From NCBI GenBank assembly GCA_910587875.1, contig CAJUOD010000096.1:1-10711 (forward strand): a stretch of DNA of 10,711 bases, in the 5' to 3' direction. Every line of letters begins with the position of its first letter. Position 1 is the stretch's first letter. The notes beneath the pieces are model-generated. The model searched no databases. It was not told where the DNA came from and worked only from the letters and a program-made list of their open reading frames with translations. The DNA is from an uncultured Oscillibacter sp. GTDB taxonomy: Bacteria; Bacillota; Clostridia; Oscillospirales; Oscillospiraceae. The position numbers and the translations under genes are program-made. Positions 6,683-10,711 of this stretch are shown here, one piece after another.

Positions 6683-7075
6683 TTGCTCGTCACAAGAGAA
6701 ATGGATTACGCCCTGCGCATCCTCCGGGCCCTGCATCAGGAGGGGCAGCTCTCCGCCGCCGCCGTGGCCCGGCAGGAGCACATGCAAAAGGCCATCACCC
6801 TGAAGCTGCTGAACCGCCTCCTGGCCGCCGGCGTCGTGGAAAGCCGCCGGGGCGTCAGCGGGGGCTACTTTCTCAAGCGCCGCTGTGAGGACCTGAGCAT
6901 CTACGACGTTTTCCAGGCCATCGGCGAGCCGCCTCTTCTGAACCGCTGCCAGCGGGAGGGCTACCAGTGCGAGAACTTTCCCAAGGGCGGCTGCGGCGTC
7001 TGCCGGGAGCTGAACCGCATCCAGGAGGCCCTGGACCGGGAGCTCCGGCGCATGCCGCTGAGCGATATTTTCTAG
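6683..7075 (+). CDS. Rrf2-family transcriptional regulator, probably Fe-S/redox sensing
   Basis: This is a small (130 residues) winged-helix repressor of the Rrf2 family (relatives IscR, NsrR, CymR). The N-terminus VTREMDYALRILRAL and the wing motif ESRRGVSGGYFLKR (53-66) are diagnostic. Cysteines at 89, 96, 104 and 107 (spacing C-x6-C-x7-C-x2-C) fall where IscR and NsrR hold their cluster ligands, so it may bind an Fe-S cluster and sense O2, NO or iron state. An extra Cys at 68 precedes the dimerisation helix. Its own strong promoter lies upstream. The next two genes encode a rubredoxin-containing dehydrogenase and a flavodiiron protein, plausible targets for derepression under oxidative or nitrosative stress. 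The TTG start is my choice. Cluster type and signal are not determinable from sequence. Confidence 0.9.
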   Translation: MLVTREMDYALRILRALHQEGQLSAAAVARQEHMQKAITLKLLNRLLAAGVVESRRGVSGGYFLKRRCEDLSIYDVFQAIGEPPLLNRCQREGYQCENFPKGGCGVCRELNRIQEALDRELRRMPLSDIF

Positions 7076-7094
7076 CGTATCCAAAGCGTATCCA
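7074..7094 (+). repeat. Short direct repeat between Rrf2 and dehydrogenase genes
   Basis: AGCGTATCCA occurs twice with an 11-base period (7074-7083 and 7085-7094), starting at the Rrf2 stop codon in the 72-base gap before the next gene. It could be chance or a short regulatory tandem repeat. No hairpin terminator was seen in the gap. Confidence 0.5.
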
Positions 7095-7147
7095 GGCTTT
7101 ATCCCATATGCCACAACCGACCAATACGGGAAAAGGAGGCACCCAAC

Positions 7148-9058
7148 ATGCTGTATCAAACCACGCAGGCCCATGAGGACCTCCGGGCGAAAGTCCGGGA
7201 ATTCGCGGAGACCGAGATCAAACCCATCGCCTTCATGCTGGACAAGGAGAACCGCTTCCCCGCGGAGCAGGTGAAGAAGATGGGCGAGCTGGGCCTGATG
7301 GGCCTGCCCTATGACACGGAGTACGAGGGCGCGGGGTCCGATGCCCTGAGCTACGCCATCGCCGTGGAGGAGCTGGCCCGAGTGGACGGCGGCGCGGGGG
7401 TCATCCTCTCCGCCCACACCTCCCTGGGCACCTATCCCATTTACGCCTTCGGCAGCGAGGAGCAGAAGAAAAAATATCTCCCGGACCTGTGCTCCGGCCG
7501 GAAGATCGGCGCCTTCGGCCTGACGGAGCCCAACGCCGGATCCGATGCCGGCGGCACCGAGACCACCGCCGAGGACATGGGGGACCATTACCTCCTGAAC
7601 GGCGAAAAAATCTTCATCACCAACGGCGGAGAGGCCAGCACCTATGTGATCTTCGCCGTCACCACGCCGGGCATCGGCACCCGGGGCATTTCCGCCTTCA
7701 TCGTGGAAAAGGGCTGGGAGGGCTTCACCTTCGAGGAGCACTATGACAAGATGGGCATCCGCTCCTCCGCCACCTGCCAGCTGAACTTCAACAATGTGAA
7801 GGTCCCCAAGGAGAATCTCCTGGGCAAGGAGGGCCAGGGCTTCAAGATCGCCATGTCCACTCTGGACGGCGGGCGCATCGGCATCGCGGCCCAGGCTCTG
7901 GGCATCGCCCAGGGGGCCTATGAGGCCGCCGTGGAGTACTCCAAGGAGCGCGTCCAGTTCGGCCGCCCCATCTGCCAGCAGCAGAACATCGCCTTTAAAA
8001 TCGCCGATATGGCCACCAAGCTCCGCTGCGCCCGTTTCCTGGTCTACAGCGCCGCCGAGCTGAAGCAGGCCCACGTGCCATACGGCATGGAGTCCGCCAT
8101 GGCGAAGCAGTACGCCTCCGACATCGCCCTGGAGGTCACCAACGACGCCCTGCAAATTTTCGGCGGCTGCGGCTACCTGAAGGGCATGGAAGTGGAGCGC
8201 TTCTACCGGGACGCCAAAATCACCACCATCTACGAGGGCACCAACGAAATTCAGCGGGTGGTCATCGCCTCCCACATCCTGGGCAAGGCGGGCAAGGCCG
8301 ACAACGCCGCCCCCGCCCAGCAGCGGGGCCCCGAGACCGGCGCCCGGAAGCGCCAGATCTGGAAGGACGGCACCGCCCAAGAGAAGGTGGAGGCCCTGGT
8401 TGCCAGCCTGAAAAAGGACGGGCACGACTTTACCGTGGGCATCCCCATCGACACCCCCATCACCCAGGCGGAGCGGGTGGTCTCCGCGGGCCAGGGCATC
8501 GGCGAAAAGAAAAACATGAAGCTCATCGAGGACCTGGCCAAGGCCGCCGGAGCCGCCGTCGGCTCCAGCCGTCCCGTGGCGGAGACGCTGAAATACGTGC
8601 CTCTAAACCGCTACGTGGGCATGTCCGGCCAGAAGTTCAAGGGGAACCTCTACATCGCCTGCGGCATCTCCGGAGCCATCCAGCACCTGAAGGGCATCAA
8701 GGACGCCTCCTGTATTGTGGCAATCAATAAAAACCCCAACGCGAAAATCTTCAAAAACTGCGACTACGGCATCGTGGGGGATGTGATGGAGATTCTGCCC
8801 CTGCTCACCGCCGCCCTGGACACCGGGGAGAAGCAGCCCGCGCCGCCCATGGTAAAGATGAAGCGCATGGTCCCCAAGAAGGTGACCCCGCCCCGGAAGC
8901 TCTATATCTGCAACGGCTGCGGCCACGAGTACGACGTGCTGGTGGGCGACCCGGAGAACGAGGTCAAGCCCGGCACCGCCTTCAAGGACCTGCCCGAGGG
9001 CTGGACCTGCCCGCACTGCGGCGAGGGCGTGGACGCCTTCATCGAGATTGAAGTTTAA
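7148..9058 (+). CDS. Acyl-CoA dehydrogenase / EtfA FAD domain / rubredoxin fusion
   Basis: Three redox modules lie in one 636-residue chain. Residues 1-380 are an acyl-CoA dehydrogenase of the butyryl-CoA type, with GLTEPNAGSDAGG (124-136) and the catalytic base E363 in YEGTNEIQR. After a charged linker (381-440), residues 441-557 are the FAD-binding C-terminal domain of electron-transfer flavoprotein alpha: VVSAGQGIG, SSRP (473-476), GMSGQ (491-495) and the family signature starting LYIACGISGAIQH (501-513). After a Pro/Lys-rich linker, residues 584-636 are rubredoxin, with iron ligands C588, C591, C621 and C624. Only the alpha-FAD half of an ETF is present, without EtfA domain I or EtfB, so classical flavin bifurcation is not expected from this chain alone. 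Electrons probably pass between acyl-CoA, two FADs and the rubredoxin iron. AAGGAGG lies 8 bases before the ATG. Acyl chain length and direction of catalysis are not known. Confidence 0.95.
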   Translation: MLYQTTQAHEDLRAKVREFAETEIKPIAFMLDKENRFPAEQVKKMGELGLMGLPYDTEYEGAGSDALSYAIAVEELARVDGGAGVILSAHTSLGTYPIYAFGSEEQKKKYLPDLCSGRKIGAFGLTEPNAGSDAGGTETTAEDMGDHYLLNGEKIFITNGGEASTYVIFAVTTPGIGTRGISAFIVEKGWEGFTFEEHYDKMGIRSSATCQLNFNNVKVPKENLLGKEGQGFKIAMSTLDGGRIGIAAQALGIAQGAYEAAVEYSKERVQFGRPICQQQNIAFKIADMATKLRCARFLVYSAAELKQAHVPYGMESAMAKQYASDIALEVTNDALQIFGGCGYLKGMEVERFYRDAKITTIYEGTNEIQRVVIASHILGKAGKADNAAPAQQRGPETGARKRQIWKDGTAQEKVEALVASLKKDGHDFTVGIPIDTPITQAERVVSAGQGIGEKKNMKLIEDLAKAAGAAVGSSRPVAETLKYVPLNRYVGMSGQKFKGNLYIACGISGAIQHLKGIKDASCIVAINKNPNAKIFKNCDYGIVGDVMEILPLLTAALDTGEKQPAPPMVKMKRMVPKKVTPPRKLYICNGCGHEYDVLVGDPENEVKPGTAFKDLPEGWTCPHCGEGVDAFIEIEV

Positions 9059-9090
9059 CGGCCCCGGACTTAAAATAAGGAGGCAGATCT

Positions 9091-10308
9091 ATGTATAACT
9101 ACCGTCAAGTCACCGACGACCTCTACTGGGTAGGCGCGGACGAGCACCGCCTGGCCCTCTTTGAGAATATCCACCCCCTGTATCACGGCGTCTCCTACAA
9201 CGCCTATGTGCTCACGGACGAGAAGACCGTCCTCTTCGACACCGCCGACTGGGCGGTGGGCCGGCAGTTCATCACCAACGTGAAGGCCGTCCTGGCGGGC
9301 CGCCCCCTGGACTACTTGGTCATCAACCATGTGGAGCCGGATCACGCCGCCTCCATCGAGGAGATTCTCCTCCGCTGGCCCAAGGTGAAGATCATCACCA
9401 CCCCCAAGGCCGTGACCCTGCTGAACCAGTTCGGCTTCGCCCTGGACCCCAATCAGATCGACGAGGTGAAGGAAGGGGATTCCCGCTGCTTCGGCAAGCA
9501 CACCATCGCCTTTGTCTACGCCCCCATGGTCCACTGGCCGGAAGCCATGGTCTCCTTCGACACCACCAACGGCGTCCTCTTCTCCGCCGACGCCTTCGGC
9601 TCCTTCCGCTCCCTGGACGGGAAGCTGTTTGCCGACGAGGTAAACTTCGACCGGGAGTGGATTGACGACGCCCGGCGGTACTACACCAACATCGTGGGCA
9701 AGTACGGGCCCCAGGTGGTGGCCCTGCTGAACAAGGCCAAAAGCATCGTAGGCCTGGAGAACATCAAGATGCTCTGCCCCCTCCACGGCCCCATCTGGCG
9801 CAAGGACCTGGGCTATATCATCGACAAATACACCCACTGGGCCACCTACGAGCCGGAGGAAAAGGGCGTCATGATCGTCTACGCCTCCATGTACGGCAAC
9901 ACCGAGGCCGCCGCCGAGGTCCTGGCCGCCAAGCTCACGGCCCGGGGCGTGACCAACACCCGGCTTTACGACGTGTCCAGCACCCACGTCAGCTACCTCA
10001 TCTCGGACCTCTTCAAGTACAGCCACCTGGTGCTGGCATCCGTGACCTATAACCTCGGCATCTTCCCGCCGATGCACAATTTCCTGATGGACATGAAGGC
10101 GCTGAACCTCCAGAAGCGCACCGTGGCCATCATGGGCAGCGGCTCCTGGGCTCCCCGGTCCGGGGCGCTGATGCGGGAGGAAATCGAGCAGCTCAAGCAC
10201 ATGGAGATTCTGGACGACGAGATGACCGTCACGTCCTCTCTCCAGCCCCAAAACGAGTCGGAGATCGACGCGCTGGCCGACGCCATCGCCGCCTCCGTAC
10301 TCAAATAA
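9091..10308 (+). CDS. Flavodiiron protein (FprA-type O2/NO reductase)
   Basis: Flavodiiron proteins reduce O2 to water and/or NO to N2O in anaerobes, usually taking electrons from rubredoxin. The product is 405 residues. A metallo-beta-lactamase-like domain (about 1-250) carries the diiron ligands H80, E82, D84 (HVEPDH), H148, D167 (FSADAFGSF) and H232 (CPLHGPIWR). A flavodoxin domain (about 258-405) has the FMN phosphate loop YASMYGNTEAAAE (264-276) and GSGSWAP (349-355). There is no C-terminal rubredoxin or flavin reductase extension, so an external donor is required; the rubredoxin domain encoded immediately upstream is the obvious candidate. TAAGGAGG lies 7 bases before the ATG, and the gap to the upstream stop is 32 bases, so the two genes are co-transcribed. 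Sequence alone does not settle O2 against NO preference. Confidence 0.96.
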   Translation: MYNYRQVTDDLYWVGADEHRLALFENIHPLYHGVSYNAYVLTDEKTVLFDTADWAVGRQFITNVKAVLAGRPLDYLVINHVEPDHAASIEEILLRWPKVKIITTPKAVTLLNQFGFALDPNQIDEVKEGDSRCFGKHTIAFVYAPMVHWPEAMVSFDTTNGVLFSADAFGSFRSLDGKLFADEVNFDREWIDDARRYYTNIVGKYGPQVVALLNKAKSIVGLENIKMLCPLHGPIWRKDLGYIIDKYTHWATYEPEEKGVMIVYASMYGNTEAAAEVLAAKLTARGVTNTRLYDVSSTHVSYLISDLFKYSHLVLASVTYNLGIFPPMHNFLMDMKALNLQKRTVAIMGSGSWAPRSGALMREEIEQLKHMEILDDEMTVTSSLQPQNESEIDALADAIAASVLK

Positions 10309-10327
10309 TTTGCTTCTCCGTCCTTTA

Positions 10328-10369
10328 CCCGGCGCGGATGTCCGCGAGGATCTTCCAACCCGCGCCGGG
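10328..10369 (+). other. Nested alternative hairpins after the flavodiiron gene
   Basis: CCCGGCGCGG (10328-10337) and CCGCGCCGGG (10360-10369) form a perfect 10-bp stem. Within it, CGCGGA (10333-10338) can instead pair with TCCGCG (10341-10346), so the two folds exclude each other. No T-run follows, so it is not itself a terminator. It may protect the 3' end of the transcript or slow the polymerase before the terminator that follows. Confidence 0.55.
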
Positions 10370-10382
10370 GGACTGTGAAGAC

Positions 10383-10428
10383 AAGGGCCAGCCTCTCCAC
10401 CAGGCTGGCCCTTGGTTTTTGCTTTTTT
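10383..10428 (+). terminator. Intrinsic terminator of the redox operon
   Basis: AAGGGCCAGCCT (10383-10394) pairs perfectly with AGGCTGGCCCTT (10402-10413) around a 7-base loop. GG, five T, GC and six T follow. A second small stem, TTGCTTTT / AAAAGCAA (10419-10426 with 10431-10438), overlaps the T-rich tail. Confidence 0.93.
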
Positions 10429-10446
10429 GTAAAAGCAAGGAAACAT

Positions 10447-10711
10447 GGTTTTCCCCCGATAGGGGGCTGGTACGCGCCCTAGCGGGCGGGGCGGAATGGA
10501 TATCAGCGATGGCTGGTCCAATGCACCCCCCATTCTCTCTTTTGCGAAAAGAGAGAATGCGCCGTGCACGGTGGAAGAGAGAAAACGGGGGCGCGGCTGC
10601 GGTACGGACTGCTTGTTACGCAAGTCTTCCGTCCGCGGCGTGGTGCGAGCGGGGGCTTTGGAGGTTGATGCAAGGCTTGATCTCCCGTCCTCGCTGCCGC
10701 TAACCTGGCGC
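10447..10711 (-). repeat. Right arm of the palindrome-rich inverted repeat
   Basis: This is the reverse-complement copy of 1-268. It keeps the same order of palindromes: five C, GATA, five G at 10453-10466; GCCC/GGGC near 10476-10487; a hairpin with TGGA and CAGC pairing to GCTG and TCCA at 10497-10520; the 13-bp-stem palindrome at 10531-10559; and CCGTGCACGG just after. The outermost 55 bases match the left end exactly. The arm starts about 10 bases after the second small stem behind the flavodiiron gene. As on the left, the inner edge faces the end of the transcription unit. No protein frame is shared with the other arm across its full length. Confidence 0.9.
10531..10559. repeat. Perfect 13-bp-stem palindrome in right arm
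   Basis: This is the counterpart of 152-180. CATTCTCTCTTTT (10531-10543) and AAAAGAGAGAATG (10547-10559) pair perfectly around a GCG loop. Both stem arms are identical in the two copies of the repeat. Confidence 0.9.

Noticed and set aside
6476..8425. 649-residue open frame on the minus strand opposite Rrf2 and the dehydrogenase fusion
   Set aside because: It is a shadow frame caused by high GC content. It has low-complexity composition and no recognisable domain, and the opposite strand carries clear protein families.
1..10711. The whole window as one composite transposon bounded by terminal inverted repeats
   Set aside because: No transposase or integrase is present, the cargo is ordinary chromosomal genes (spoIIP, lgt, M16 pair), and the 55-base exact ends fit an assembly break better.

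Overview
The window is a GC-rich segment whose codons mostly end in G or C. It most likely comes from an endospore-forming, low-oxygen Clostridia-class Firmicute. The Oscillospiraceae type (Oscillibacter / Flavonifractor / Lawsonibacter relatives) is my guess from overall protein flavour, not from a marker gene. Supporting signs are a SpoIIP sporulation hydrolase, strong AAGGAGG-type ribosome binding sites, frequent TTG/GTG starts, a butyryl-CoA-dehydrogenase-like protein with rubredoxin, and a flavodiiron protein.

Layout. Positions 1-268 and 10447-10711 are inverted copies of one palindrome-rich, apparently non-coding repeat. Between them, the left part (269-2838) reads on the minus strand: spoIIP, a terminator over its stop codon, then an arginine deiminase gene (arcA) ending next to the left repeat. 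A divergent intergenic region at 2839-2991 carries a sigma-E-like promoter for spoIIP and a sigma-A-like promoter for the rightward genes. The middle block (2992-6489) is a tightly coupled plus-strand operon: an M16 peptidase-like protein without a zinc site (YmfF type), its zinc-site partner (YmfH type), and prolipoprotein diacylglyceryl transferase (lgt). It ends at a strong intrinsic terminator.

The right block (6571-10428) is the most interesting part. A near-consensus extended -10 promoter drives a cysteine-rich Rrf2-family regulator. This is followed by a 636-residue fusion of acyl-CoA dehydrogenase, the FAD-binding domain of electron-transfer flavoprotein alpha, and rubredoxin. Next comes a flavodiiron protein (FprA type) and then a strong terminator. 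Rubredoxin is the usual electron donor of flavodiiron proteins. The order therefore suggests a self-contained chain: acyl-CoA <-> FAD <-> FAD <-> rubredoxin -> flavodiiron protein -> O2 (or NO), controlled by an Fe-S/redox-type repressor. This is inference from domains and gene order, not demonstrated function.

Both repeat arms lie just downstream of a transcription unit and have the same orientation relative to transcription. The outermost 55 bases of the two ends are exact reverse complements and diverge at base 56. That is what a de Bruijn assembly break in a dispersed repeat would produce, so the ends may be contig ends and the arms may not be the terminal repeats of one mobile element. 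I found no tRNA, rRNA, CRISPR array, transposase or integrase. Apart from the two arms, no stretch longer than 300 bases lacks a gene.
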